A stretch of DNA of 64,000 bases from Methylibium petroleiphilum PM1 (GCF_000015725.1 NC_008825.1:2728001-2792000); one strand, 5' to 3'; shown: positions 47,046-55,959, counted from the stretch's first letter. Notes: a model not told the origin generated them from the sequence alone. A program made the numbers and translations.

Positions 47046-47096
47046 GGTATGGCGGCTAACTAGATTTAGACACGCGCGACCGTACTGGCGCCGATG

Positions 47097-47185
47097 ATCT
47101 AACGCAACCCCTTTACCCAAGAAAAAGCCTGCTGCTTCATGCGAGAAAAGCCCCGCCCTTTCGGTCAAACACCGGTGCGTTAGGC
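47097..47185 (-). other. attC-like integron recombination site at the island edge
   Basis: 89 bp, minus-strand reading. 5' box GCCTAAC (47185-47179), 3' box GTTAGAT (47103-47097), both consensus. The outer stem TAACGCA/TGCGTTA pairs perfectly; the inner part is less symmetric. It sits 42 bp after the stop of the response-regulator gene, exactly where chromosomal GC content resumes, so it marks the island boundary. Confidence 0.6.
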
Positions 47186-47227
47186 GACCCAAATAGACCC
47201 GGCTTCACCGCGACCGCCATCACCCCC

Positions 47228-47896
47228 CTACACCCCCGGCCCCCCCAACCCATGCTCCCGCGCGTAGTTCAACAACTCCACCGCACTCCCCACGCCCAGC
47301 GCCTGGCGGATGCGTGTCTGGTAATTGGCCACGGTCTTGGTGCTGAGGCGCAGCGTCTGCGCGATCTCTTCCACACCGCGGCCGGCCAGCAGCTGCTGCA
47401 GGATGTCGAACTCGCGGCTCGACAGCCGGGTGTGCGGTGGACCGCCCTCGCTGCGCGCCGCCAGCGCGGCCACGTCGGGTGACAGCGCGATCTCGCCGCG
47501 CGCGGCCTGGCGCACCGCCGTCACCAGCACCTCGGGGGCGCTGCTCTTGGTCACGAAGCCGGCCGCGCCGGCGCGCAGGCACTGGTCGAGCATGGCCGCG
47601 CTGTCGTGCATGGTGAACACCAGTACCGACAAGTCGGGCCGCCGCTGCGCCAGGCGGCGCAGCAGCTCCAGCCCGCTGCGGCCGGGCATGGAGAGGTCGA
47701 GCACCAGCAGGTCGATGTCGTCGCCGCTGCTGGCGCCGCCGGCCAGCGCGTTGTAGGCCGACTCGGCGTCGCCGTACTCCGCCACCACGGCGATGTCGGC
47801 CTCCAGCTCCAGCAGGCGGCGGTAGCCGGCGCGCACGACCGCGTGGTCGTCGGCCAGCGCCACACGCAAGGGACCGGGCAATGGGCTCACGCTCAC
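47228..47896 (-). CDS. NarL/FixJ-family response regulator
   Basis: A 222-residue response regulator. The receiver domain has LADDH near residue 15-18, phospho-acceptor Asp67 in LLVLDLSMPGRSG, and the Lys in FVTKSSAPE. A C-terminal LuxR-type HTH lies at about 155-215 (LSSREFDILQQLLAGRGVEEIAQTLRLSTKTVANYQTRIRQALG). The start overlaps the sensor kinase stop by four bases, so they form one two-component pair. Similar pairs (ExaE-like) control alcohol dehydrogenases in other bacteria; here the target is unproven. Confidence 0.9.
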   Translation of the reverse strand: MSVSPLPGPLRVALADDHAVVRAGYRRLLELEADIAVVAEYGDAESAYNALAGGASSGDDIDLLVLDLSMPGRSGLELLRRLAQRRPDLSVLVFTMHDSAAMLDQCLRAGAAGFVTKSSAPEVLVTAVRQAARGEIALSPDVAALAARSEGGPPHTRLSSREFDILQQLLAGRGVEEIAQTLRLSTKTVANYQTRIRQALGVGSAVELLNYAREHGLGGPGV

Positions 47897-49482
47897 GAAA
47901 TGTTCTCCTGTTCGGCAGCGGTCGTGCTGCTGCTACGAGTGCTGTTGTTGTTGACGTTGTCGTTGTTGCTGCTGCGGTTGTCGATCACGGCAAAGGGCAG
48001 CCGTGCATGCAGCTTCAATCCGGGGCGCCCGGTGCCGGCCGCCGATGCCGGCGCGGGCTGCCATTCCAGGTCGCCGCCGGCCGACCACACGCGGTCCTTC
48101 ACGCCGGCCAGGCCGTTGCCGCGCTGCCAGGCGCCAGCGTCGTCGAGCCCACAGCCGTCGTCTTCCACCGCCCAGTCCAGCAGGGCCGTGGCCGCGCCCG
48201 GCTCGCGGGTGATGCGCACGCTGAGCCGCGCCTCGCTCGCCTGGGCGTGGCGGGCCACGTTGGTCAGTGCCTCCTGGCTGATGCGGTAGACGGTGAGCAC
48301 CAGTTCGCGCGGCAGGCGGTCGTTGTCGCCCAGGCCCGCGCTGTCGAAGGCCAGCGTGTAGCGCGTGCTGCGGCCCGGCGACTGCACCCAGGCCTGCACC
48401 AGCGTTTCCAGCAGCGCGCGCAGGCGTTCCACGCTCTCGCCGCCGTCGGCTTGCGCGGACTCCGCGGTGCCCAGCGGTCGCAGGCGCGTCAGCAGCGCCC
48501 TCACCTCGCTCTGGATGCGCGAACAGTGCTCGCTCATGCCGGCCACCACCGCCGCGAGTTCGGGCTCGTGGGCCAGCCGGCGCTGCAGCCAGCTGGCGTC
48601 CACGCGCAGTGCGGTGAGGTGCTGGCCCAGTTCGTCGTGCAGCTCGCGCGCCAGGTGGTTGCGCTCGTCTTCCTGCAGCGTGAGCACCTGCGCGCCCAGC
48701 ACGCGGCGGCGCGCCTCGGCCTCTTCCAGCGCGCCGGCCAGGTGGCGCAGCGCATGGGCTATCACGTCCAGCTCGCGGATCGGCATGGCCGGCAGCGCGC
48801 GCACCTCCCCCAGGTCCTGCCGCTCCACCTGCTCGATGGCCGACAGCAGCGGCGCCAGCGCGCGGAACGAGCGCCGCACGCGCCAGTGCATCACCCCCAG
48901 CATCAGCAGGCCGCAGCCGGCCAGCAGGCTCATCATCTCCACCAGCTGCACCAGCGACTCGCGCTGTTCGCTGTCGTGCGAGGCGATCCACTGCACCTGC
49001 CACGCCGGCCCGGCCGGCCGCGGCAGCGCGGCGGCCACGGTCTGCGGCCGCGGCGGCGCGAACAGCACGCGGTTCAGCTGCACCAGCAGGCCCAGCACGG
49101 CGGAAGCCGGCGGCTCGGGCTTGGGCTCCAGCCGCACCTGGCCGGCGCCGTCGACCAGCCGCACGTCGAGGTGGCGCGAGCCGCCGGCGTCGCGCAGCGC
49201 GCGCACGGCGGCCACCAATTGCTCGTCGTCGATGGTGTTCGCCGCGATCAGCAGCGCGCTCATCTCGGCCTGGGCCAGCGCGCCCGAAAGTTCGTCGCGC
49301 ATGTCCTCGCGCGCCCGCCACAGCCCCACCAGCAGCGCGAGCAGCAGCGCCCCCAGCACCACCACCAGCGCGCCGCGCATCACCAGGCGCGGCAGCTCCA
49401 GCGGCGCCGGCGCGGCCGGTACGTCGGGAAGAACTCCCGGCGTACTGGCGGGAGGAAGCACCACAGAATCAGGACGGGTCAT
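47893..49482 (-). CDS. NarX/UhpB-type sensor histidine kinase
   Basis: A 529-residue kinase from the ATG at 49482 (MTRPDSVVLPPASTPGVLP). Two membrane segments lie near residues 35-55 and 185-205 with a periplasmic loop between them (about 55-185). A HAMP-like linker and the HisKA_3 dimerisation box ARELHDELGQHLTAL follow (His282), then an ATPase region. The C-terminal tail is a low-complexity Asn/Ser-rich run (NRSSNNDNVNNNSTRSSSTT), coming from a GTT-type trinucleotide repeat on the plus strand. The longer upstream frame (to 49767) is rejected as non-family. Confidence 0.88.
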   Translation of the reverse strand: MTRPDSVVLPPASTPGVLPDVPAAPAPLELPRLVMRGALVVVLGALLLALLVGLWRAREDMRDELSGALAQAEMSALLIAANTIDDEQLVAAVRALRDAGGSRHLDVRLVDGAGQVRLEPKPEPPASAVLGLLVQLNRVLFAPPRPQTVAAALPRPAGPAWQVQWIASHDSEQRESLVQLVEMMSLLAGCGLLMLGVMHWRVRRSFRALAPLLSAIEQVERQDLGEVRALPAMPIRELDVIAHALRHLAGALEEAEARRRVLGAQVLTLQEDERNHLARELHDELGQHLTALRVDASWLQRRLAHEPELAAVVAGMSEHCSRIQSEVRALLTRLRPLGTAESAQADGGESVERLRALLETLVQAWVQSPGRSTRYTLAFDSAGLGDNDRLPRELVLTVYRISQEALTNVARHAQASEARLSVRITREPGAATALLDWAVEDDGCGLDDAGAWQRGNGLAGVKDRVWSAGGDLEWQPAPASAAGTGRPGLKLHARLPFAVIDNRSSNNDNVNNNSTRSSSTTAAEQENIS

Positions 49483-50032
49483 CACCAACGAAGCAGCAAG
49501 GAGAGAGCGACGATGCAGGCCCGGAGGGAGGCCCCACGCCCGGCGAGCGGCGTGCCGAGCAGCCGGCCCGTGATGCGCGCGATGCCGTCCGCCGATGTGC
49601 CGACGCAGTGTGCACGAGCGCGCGGCACTTGCATCGGTCGCCACGGCGCGCAGAGCGCTGGCAAACCGGTGGTGTTCGTTCGCCGTGTGACTGCGGCCAC
49701 CGCCGGATCGGCGTTGCCGGCGGGGCGCCACCGCCGCCTCATGCGGGCCGGGCTCCGGCCCCTGCACTGACGCCGTTTTCCCCGTGTCCCTCTGGGCAAG
49801 TCTGGCGTTGCCGCGCCTGATGGGCTTGCCTCTGCACCCCGCTCGATGCCTGCATCGGGCGGGGTATTTTTTGGGCCGCCGGGTTTGCGCGCGGAGGCGG
49901 GCAATCGGTTGTTTCCCCAGTGCTCACTCGTTCAACTCGGGAATTTCTCCCGAGCCGGGCAGCGGTACACCGTACGCACAATCCCGGGTCGTTGTTGTGA
50001 TGACCCTATAACTACTATCAGGAGACTTGACG
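49483..50032. other. Gene-free region between the sensor kinase and TonB receptor
   Basis: 550 bp between divergent genes with no convincing ORF. Contents: a GGGCCGG/CCGGCCC hairpin near 49744-49762, a strong terminator-like hairpin at 49837-49872, and, just before the receptor, a TATAAC -10-like element (50007-50012) and AGGAGA at 50020. No cobalamin-box or tRNA-like fold was seen. Confidence 0.5.
49837..49872 (+). terminator. Terminator-like hairpin without an obvious upstream gene
   Basis: Arms CCCCGCTCGATGC and GCATCGGGCGGGG (one mismatch) with a two-base loop, followed on the plus strand by TATTTTTT. It has no such T run on the minus strand. No plus-strand gene precedes it, so it may end a small RNA or act as an attenuator in the leader of the TonB receptor. 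Confidence 0.6.
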
Positions 50033-52396
50033 GTGACTCGCCCTCTCGAAACCCGGCCCGCGCGGCCCACGCGCCTGGCACGGCCGGCCCGATCCACACC
50101 GTCGCCGATCACGCGCGCACTGGCCGCCCTCGGGTGGCTCGGCCTGCCGCTGATCGCCCTGCCCGGCACCGCTGCAGCCCAAGCCGCCGCTGCGCAGCTC
50201 GATCGCGTGGAAATCATCGGTGTCTCGCCGCTGCCCGGCCAGGGCATCGACCGCAACATCCTTCCCTACTCCACGCAGGTGCTCAAGCGCGACGCCATCG
50301 ACGGCGCGCAGGCCGTGAACCAGAGTGACTACCTGAACCGCCGCGTGGTCGGCGTGCAGGTCAACGAGATCCAGGGCAGCCCCTTCCAGGGCGACCTCAC
50401 CTACCGCGGCTTCCGCGCCTCGCCGCTGCTCGGCGCCGGCCAGGGCCTGTCGGTCTACCTCGACGGCGTGCGCATCAACGAGCCCTTCGGCGACGTCGTC
50501 AACTTCGACCTGATCCCCGAGTTCGCGATCAACACGCTGTCGCTGGTGCCGGGGGCCAACCCGGCCTTCGGCCTTAACTCGCTGGGCGGTGCGCTGGCCT
50601 ACACCACGCACGACGGCCGCAGCGCGCCGGGCTTCCGCGCCGACCTGTCGGCCGGCAGCTTCGGCCGCAAGCGCGCGGACCTCAGCTATGGCCGCAGCGA
50701 CGACAGCGGCTGGCACCAGTACGTGGCCGTCACCGGCTTCGACGAGGACGGCTGGCGCGACCACTCCGACGGCAAGCTCGGCCAGTTCTTCGGCAAGCTG
50801 GGGCACGACGACGGCACCACGAGCTGGAGCCTCGGCGCGCTGTACGCGCAAAGCAACCTGGTCGGCAACGGCCTGCTGCCGGCCTACACCATCGACGACG
50901 GCGCGCTGGTCAAGGACCTGTACTTCTCGCGCCGCGAGTCGGTCTACACCTTCCCCGACCAGACCCGCAACAAGCTGGGCCAGCTGAGCTTCAACGGCCA
51001 GCACGCGATCGACGCCAACAGCTCGCTGGCCGCGCTGCTGTACGTGCGCAAGAGCTCGCGCAGCACCATCAACGGCGACGAGGCCGAGGAAGAGCCGGAC
51101 GATCCGGGCGATCCGAACGCCGCGTTCAACAACACCGCGACCACGCAGACCGGCTACGGCGCGGCGCTGAGCTACACGCGCGTCAGCGGGGCGCACCAGT
51201 GGCAGGTGGGCGCCAGCGTGGACCGCTCGCGCGTGGAGTACAGCCAGTACGAGCAGGAAGGCTTCTTCACCGACCGCCGCGGCGTGATCCCGGCGCCGGG
51301 CGAGGACCGCGAGCTGTCGGCCAACGTGGAAGGCAGGTCCACCCACTACGGCGTGTACGCCACCGACACCTGGCAGGTCGCGCCGCGCACCCACGTGACG
51401 GGCACCGCGCGCTACAACCATTCGACCGTGAGCAACCAGCTCACCACGCGCGACGACGACACCGGCATCATCGAGGACAAGCCCAACGAGCGATTCAGCT
51501 ACAACAGCGTGAACCCGGCGCTGGGCATCGCGCACCGCCTCGGCGACGCGGCCACCACGCCCACGCTGTTCGCCAACGTGGCGCGCAACACGCGCGTGCC
51601 CACCGTCATCGAACTCGGCTGCGCCGACCCCGACGAGCCCTGCCGCCTGCCGGCCGGGCTGCAGGCCGACCCATACCTGAAGCAGGTGAAGTCGACCACG
51701 GTGGAGGCCGGCCTGCGCTGGCCGCTCGCGCCCGGCATGCGCTTCAACCTGGCGGCCTTCCGCACCGACAACAAGGACGACATCCTGTTCCGCAGCACCA
51801 GCGTGACCGGGCAGCTCGGCTACTTCGCCAACTTCCCGAAGACGCGCAACCAGGGCGTGGACACGGAGTTCGCGGTGACCCACGGCGCGTTCGACGTGGG
51901 CATCGGCTACAGCTTCCTGAAGGCCACCTACGAGGCCAACGGCGTGCTGCGCCAGGGCGAGCGCAACGTGACCATCACGCCGGGCACCCGCATCGCCGGG
52001 CTGCCGCGCCACACGCTGAAGCTGGCGGTGGACTGGCGCGTGGGCGACGGCCTCACGGTCGGCAGCGACCTGCAGGCGGTGACGAGCCGCGGCGTGTCGG
52101 GCAACGAGGACGGCCTGCTGGAGGACCCGGAGGTCGGCGAGGACCCCGAATACAAGCGCGTGCGCCTGCCCGGCTACGCCATCGTGAACCTGCGCGCGAG
52201 CTGGAAGCCGAGCGCGCAGTGGGAGCTGTACGCCAACGTGAACAACGTCTTCGACCGCCGCCACGAGACCTTCGGCGCGCTGGCCGAGACCATGTTCGAC
52301 GCCAGCGGCAACTACACCGGCGAGGAAGCCGACGCGCTGTTCGTGGCGCCGGGCACCCCGCGCGCCGTGTTCGTGGGCCTGCGCTACCGGTTCTGA
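50033..52396 (+). CDS. TonB-dependent outer membrane receptor
   Basis: A 787-residue receptor. The GTG at 50033 is chosen because AGGAGA at 50020 is seven bases upstream; a TTG at 50027 is too close. An Arg-rich start is followed by a signal peptide ending AAAQ. The plug domain (about 55-190) has VEIIGVSPLP and a beta-barrel follows, ending in the outer membrane signature VFVGLRYRF. An acidic loop NGDEAEEEPDDPGDPN occurs near residue 345. The substrate is unknown. Location beside a PQQ/H4MPT methylotrophy region makes a lanthanide-chelator or metal uptake role worth testing. Confidence 0.85.
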   Translation: MTRPLETRPARPTRLARPARSTPSPITRALAALGWLGLPLIALPGTAAAQAAAAQLDRVEIIGVSPLPGQGIDRNILPYSTQVLKRDAIDGAQAVNQSDYLNRRVVGVQVNEIQGSPFQGDLTYRGFRASPLLGAGQGLSVYLDGVRINEPFGDVVNFDLIPEFAINTLSLVPGANPAFGLNSLGGALAYTTHDGRSAPGFRADLSAGSFGRKRADLSYGRSDDSGWHQYVAVTGFDEDGWRDHSDGKLGQFFGKLGHDDGTTSWSLGALYAQSNLVGNGLLPAYTIDDGALVKDLYFSRRESVYTFPDQTRNKLGQLSFNGQHAIDANSSLAALLYVRKSSRSTINGDEAEEEPDDPGDPNAAFNNTATTQTGYGAALSYTRVSGAHQWQVGASVDRSRVEYSQYEQEGFFTDRRGVIPAPGEDRELSANVEGRSTHYGVYATDTWQVAPRTHVTGTARYNHSTVSNQLTTRDDDTGIIEDKPNERFSYNSVNPALGIAHRLGDAATTPTLFANVARNTRVPTVIELGCADPDEPCRLPAGLQADPYLKQVKSTTVEAGLRWPLAPGMRFNLAAFRTDNKDDILFRSTSVTGQLGYFANFPKTRNQGVDTEFAVTHGAFDVGIGYSFLKATYEANGVLRQGERNVTITPGTRIAGLPRHTLKLAVDWRVGDGLTVGSDLQAVTSRGVSGNEDGLLEDPEVGEDPEYKRVRLPGYAIVNLRASWKPSAQWELYANVNNVFDRRHETFGALAETMFDASGNYTGEEADALFVAPGTPRAVFVGLRYRF

Positions 52397-52447
52397 GCCC
52401 TTCGCGTTGACGCGGGCGCCTGAGCGGACCACTCGGCGCCCCACCCT

Positions 52448-52483
52448 GCCCCCGCTGGTGCCTCGCACCGCCGGGGGCTTTTT
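52448..52483 (+). terminator. Rho-independent terminator after the TonB receptor
   Basis: Stem GCCCCCG...CGGGGGC extended by GGTGC/GCACC, loop CCTC, then TTTTTC on the plus strand. It lies 51 bp after the receptor stop and separates it from the H4MPT gene cluster. The bases from here to 52663 hold no gene that I can support. Confidence 0.8.
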
Positions 52484-52663
52484 CATCGGGGAAGCGAGCT
52501 CGCCGGCCGGGCCGCGGCGTGACACACTGTCCGCGCTTTGGCACATCACGCCACACTGCGAACGGCCCGCGCCCCGGCGGCCCCGCCGCCAGCCACCGCG
52601 GCGGGCCGGGAACAGCGATTGCTCTGAACCCCGGCTCACGCCGAACCCGCCTGCCCCGACCCG

Positions 52664-53692
52664 ATGCTCATGACCGCCCGTTCGACCCTGCGGCCCGCCA
52701 CCGACAGCGCGGTGGTGGTGCGTGCGCCCGGCCGGCTGCATCTGGGCTTCCTCGACCCGTCGGCCACGCTCGGACGACGCTTCGGCAGCCTGGGGCTGGT
52801 GATCGACGACTTCGACACCGTGGTGGCGCTGCGCCGCGACGCGCGCAACCACGGCGAGGCCCTGCACGACGGCGCCGCCGCGCAGGAGGCGCTGGCACGC
52901 GCGACGGCGCATGTGGCGACGCTGCAGCGCGCCTTCGGCCTCGACGCCCCGCTGCACCTGCAGCTGCTGCAGCTGCCTCCGGCCCATGCCGGCTTCGGCT
53001 CGGGCACCCAGCTCGCGCTGGCGGTGGGCCGGGCCTTCGCCAGCCTGCACGGCCTGTCGCTCGCCACCCCGGAGATCGCGCGCCTGCTGGGCCGCGGCCT
53101 GCGCTCCGGCGTGGGCATCGCGGGCTTCGACCAGGGCGGGCTGCTGCTCGACGGCGGCACCGGCGACGACGGCGTGCCAGCGCCGCTGCTGGCGCGCCTG
53201 GAGCTGCCGTCGGCGTGGCGCGTGCTGCTGGTGCTCGACCCGCAGCGGCAGGGCCTGAGCGGCGCCGACGAGAGGAGCGCGATCGCCACGCTGCCGGCCT
53301 TCGCGCAGGCCAGCGCCGCCGCGGTGTGCCACGAGGTGCTGATGCGCGTGCTGCCCGGTGCCGCGAGCGACGACTTCACGCTGTTCGCCCAGGGCGTGAG
53401 CGCGGTGCAGCGCCTGGTCGGCGCGCATTTCGCGCCGGCCCAGGGCGGCCAGCTCTATGCGAGCCCGGCGGTCGCGCGGCTGTGCGAATGGATCGCCCGC
53501 CACCACGTGGCCGCCACCGGACAGAGCTCGTGGGGCCCGACCGGCTTCGCGATCCTGCCGTCGACGGCCGAGGCCGAGGCCGTGGTGGCCGCCGCGCGCG
53601 CGGCCGGCATGGTGGAGGCGGCGCTGCAACTGCGCACCGTGGGCGCCCGCGCGCACGGCGCGTCGATCGAAGTTCGCCCCCCGCTCCGATGA
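52664..53692 (+). CDS. mptG: Beta-ribofuranosylaminobenzene 5'-phosphate synthase
   Basis: RFAP synthase joins 4-hydroxybenzoate or pABA to PRPP, the first committed step of tetrahydromethanopterin synthesis. It has 342 residues of the GHMP-kinase-like fold. Signature stretches are VVVRAPGRLHLGFLDPS, RFGSLGLVIDDF, and the glycine-rich PPAHAGFGSGTQLALAVG. Conserved GQSSWGPTGFAIL is near the C-terminus. The ATG at 52664, or the one at 52670, opens the gene. The stop overlaps the mtdB start (ATGA). Confidence 0.9.
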   Translation: MLMTARSTLRPATDSAVVVRAPGRLHLGFLDPSATLGRRFGSLGLVIDDFDTVVALRRDARNHGEALHDGAAAQEALARATAHVATLQRAFGLDAPLHLQLLQLPPAHAGFGSGTQLALAVGRAFASLHGLSLATPEIARLLGRGLRSGVGIAGFDQGGLLLDGGTGDDGVPAPLLARLELPSAWRVLLVLDPQRQGLSGADERSAIATLPAFAQASAAAVCHEVLMRVLPGAASDDFTLFAQGVSAVQRLVGAHFAPAQGGQLYASPAVARLCEWIARHHVAATGQSSWGPTGFAILPSTAEAEAVVAAARAAGMVEAALQLRTVGARAHGASIEVRPPLR

Positions 53693-54645
53693 AGACCGAC
53701 GTTCTCCCCGACCCCGACGAAGACGACCTGAAAGCGACTGCGATGGACCGCCCCTACATCCTCCACATGATCACGCCGGGCAAGCAGATGAGCCCGTTCG
53801 ACATCAACATGGCTGCCGACGCCGGCTACCAGCTGCTGCCGACCTACAGCGAGGTGACGCTCGACGGCGTGACCGGCCTGACGCAGGACGCGATCTTCTC
53901 GCGCGGCCCCAAGGGCGTGGCGCGCACCGGCCTCTTCATCGGCGGGCGCGACGTGCTGCTGGCCGCCGACATGCTGGACGCCGCGCGCAAGGCGATGGTC
54001 AAGCCCTTCGTGGTGTCGGTGATGGCCGACCCGAGCGGTTCGTACACCACCGCCGCGGCGCTGGTGGCCTGCGTCGAAGGCCAGCTGCGCAAGGTGCATG
54101 GCACCGACCTCGCCGGCAAGCGCGTGGTCATCCTCGGCGGTGGCGGCACCGTGGGCCGCATCGCCGGCGTGCTGGCGCAGCAGCTCGGCGCCGACGTGCG
54201 GCTGTCCAGCCGCGGCGGCGTGGAAGCGGCGCAGCGCGCCGCCGACGAGACCAACGTGCGCTTCGGCAGCGCGATGAGCGGCGTGTCGGGCAAGGGCGTG
54301 GACGCCATCCGCGCGTCGATCGCCGACGCCGACGTGGTGCTGGGCACCGCGGCGGCCGGCGTGCAGGTGATCAGCGAGGCCGACCGCGCGGTGGCCACGC
54401 GGCTGCTGGTGGCGGCCGACGTGAACGCGGTGCCGCCGGAGGGCATCGCCGGCGTGGGCGTGATGGACAGCGGCAAGCTGCTGCCCGGCAGCCGCGCGGT
54501 GGGCATCGGCGCGCTGGCGATCGGCAACGTGAAGTACCAGGTGCAGCACCGCCTGCTGGTGCGCATGCGCGGGGCGGAGAAGCCGGTCTACCTGAGCTTC
54601 CCCGAGGCGCTGGCGGTGGCGCGCGAAGTGCTCGCCGAGACGTGA
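53689..54645 (+). CDS. mtdB: NAD(P)-dependent methylene-tetrahydromethanopterin dehydrogenase
   Basis: MtdB oxidises methylene-H4MPT to methenyl-H4MPT in the formaldehyde oxidation pathway. It has 318 residues. The N-terminal domain begins after a short acidic extension (MKTDVLPDPDEDDLKATAMDRPYILHMITPGKQMSPFDINMAADAGY). The nucleotide-binding loop is VVILGGGGTVGRIAGVLAQQLGADVRLSSR. The ATG at 53689 overlaps the mptG stop; the ATG at 53743 (MDRPYIL) is the usual N-terminus in MtdB relatives and an alternative. Confidence 0.92.
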   Translation: MKTDVLPDPDEDDLKATAMDRPYILHMITPGKQMSPFDINMAADAGYQLLPTYSEVTLDGVTGLTQDAIFSRGPKGVARTGLFIGGRDVLLAADMLDAARKAMVKPFVVSVMADPSGSYTTAAALVACVEGQLRKVHGTDLAGKRVVILGGGGTVGRIAGVLAQQLGADVRLSSRGGVEAAQRAADETNVRFGSAMSGVSGKGVDAIRASIADADVVLGTAAAGVQVISEADRAVATRLLVAADVNAVPPEGIAGVGVMDSGKLLPGSRAVGIGALAIGNVKYQVQHRLLVRMRGAEKPVYLSFPEALAVAREVLAET

Positions 54646-54685
54646 CCCACCTCCGAAGCGCAGGAATGACCCATCCCCGAAGCGC
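54643..54685 (+). repeat. Short direct repeat after mtdB
   Basis: Two 19-bp copies, TGACCCACCTCCGAAGCGC at 54643 and TGACCCATCCCCGAAGCGC at 54667, with two differences, at the mtdB stop. A GC-rich stretch follows up to 54780 with no gene. It looks like a species-level intergenic repeat of the Burkholderiales type; its role is unknown. Confidence 0.5.
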
Positions 54686-54798
54686 CTGCGGCGCCTCCCG
54701 CTCGAGGGGGCGACGCTGGTGGACCGGCAGAGCCGGATCCACGGCGTCTGCGCGCCAGAGCTGCGGCCGGGTGCACGATCGGCGCGTGGGGTCCTGAG

Positions 54799-55959
54799 AT
54801 GTCTGCTGCTTCGACGGGCCGCGCGACGCTGGTGGTCGCGGGGCTGTCCGCGCGGTGGATGGCGGAGGCGGCGGCGCGTGACGGTTACGACGTGATCGCG
54901 CTCGATGTCTTCGGCGACGTGGACACACGGCGCGCCGCACGGCAGTGGGCGTCGATCGGGCGCGACGGCGCACAACTCGGGATCGACCCGCAGCGCACGC
55001 TCGCGGCCTTGCGCGCGGCGGCCGCCGATCCGCAGGTGCTGGGCTGGGTCGCGGGCAGCGGCTTCGAGGGTCAGCCCGAGCTGCTGGGCCGCGGTGCGCA
55101 GGCGCTGCCGCTGATCGGCACGCCGGCCGAGACGGTGCTGCGCGTGCGCGACCCGGCCGGCTTCTTCGGCATGCTCGACTGGCTGGGCCTGCCGCATCCC
55201 GAGGTGCAGTTCGACGCTCCCGATCCGCCGTCGGGCTGGCTGCGCAAGGAGGCGCGCGGGACCGGCGGCTGGCACATCCGGCCGGCCGACGACCCGCACC
55301 CGGCCGATCCCGAACAGCAGCCCTATTACCAGCGCGAGGCGCCCGGCACGCCGATGTCGGCGCTGTTCCTCGCCAACGGCCGCGAGGCGCGCGTGCTCGG
55401 CATCAGCGAGTTGATCGTCCGGCCGCTCGGTGCGCACCATCCGCATGTCTACCGCGGCGCCATCGGGCCGGTGGCGTTGCCGGCGGCGCTGGCCGTGGGG
55501 CTGGACACCACGCTGCACACGCTGGTCGCCGCCTTCGGCCTGCGCGGGCTGTGCAGCCTGGACTTCCTGCTCGACGGCGACCACTGGTCGCTGCTGGAGA
55601 TCAACCCGCGGCCGTCGGCCAGCGCGGTGCTGTACGGCGACCACCTGGCGTGGATGCGGGCCCATGTCGGCGCCTGCCTGCAGGGCACGCTGCCCTCCGC
55701 CGAGACCGCGGCGCCGGCACCGGGCACGCTGCGCGGCAGCGAGATCGTGTTCGCGCGCCGCGCGGTGCAGCTGACGGCGGCCCAGGCCGAAGCCCTGGCG
55801 TCCCGCGACGACTGCCACGACCTGCCCGCCGCCGGCAGCCGCCACGCGCCGGGCGACCCGCTGTGCAGCGTGGACGCCCAGGGGACCCGCGTGGCCGAGG
55901 TGCGCGAGCGCCTGGCCGAGAAGCGAGCTGCGCTGCGCGCGTCACTGGCGCAGACTTGA
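54799..55959 (+). CDS. ATP-grasp protein of the H4MPT gene cluster
   Basis: A 386-residue ATP-grasp-type protein. The stretch GTGGWHIRP, the segment TPMSALFLANGREARVLGISE and the metal-binding LLEINPRPSASAVLYG mark the fold. In methylotrophs, ATP-grasp genes sit next to mch and fae and are required for C1 transfer via H4MPT or methylofuran; those are unnamed (orf17-like) genes. This one is between mtdB and mch. Substrate unknown. It starts at the ATG at 54799, 153 bp after mtdB; mch follows after 49 bp. Confidence 0.75.
   Translation: MSAASTGRATLVVAGLSARWMAEAAARDGYDVIALDVFGDVDTRRAARQWASIGRDGAQLGIDPQRTLAALRAAAADPQVLGWVAGSGFEGQPELLGRGAQALPLIGTPAETVLRVRDPAGFFGMLDWLGLPHPEVQFDAPDPPSGWLRKEARGTGGWHIRPADDPHPADPEQQPYYQREAPGTPMSALFLANGREARVLGISELIVRPLGAHHPHVYRGAIGPVALPAALAVGLDTTLHTLVAAFGLRGLCSLDFLLDGDHWSLLEINPRPSASAVLYGDHLAWMRAHVGACLQGTLPSAETAAPAPGTLRGSEIVFARRAVQLTAAQAEALASRDDCHDLPAAGSRHAPGDPLCSVDAQGTRVAEVRERLAEKRAALRASLAQT

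Noticed and set aside
49483-50032. Cobalamin riboswitch before the TonB receptor
   Set aside because: No B12-box-like sequence was found; only a terminator-like hairpin is present.
50018-53656. A 1212-codon minus-strand frame across the TonB receptor and mptG
   Set aside because: It crosses two well-supported plus-strand genes and a clear terminator; its sequence is low-complexity His/Arg/Ala with no family features.
53455-55845. A 796-codon minus-strand frame across mtdB and the ATP-grasp gene
   Set aside because: Antisense shadow of mtdB and its neighbour; no domain or sensible start.
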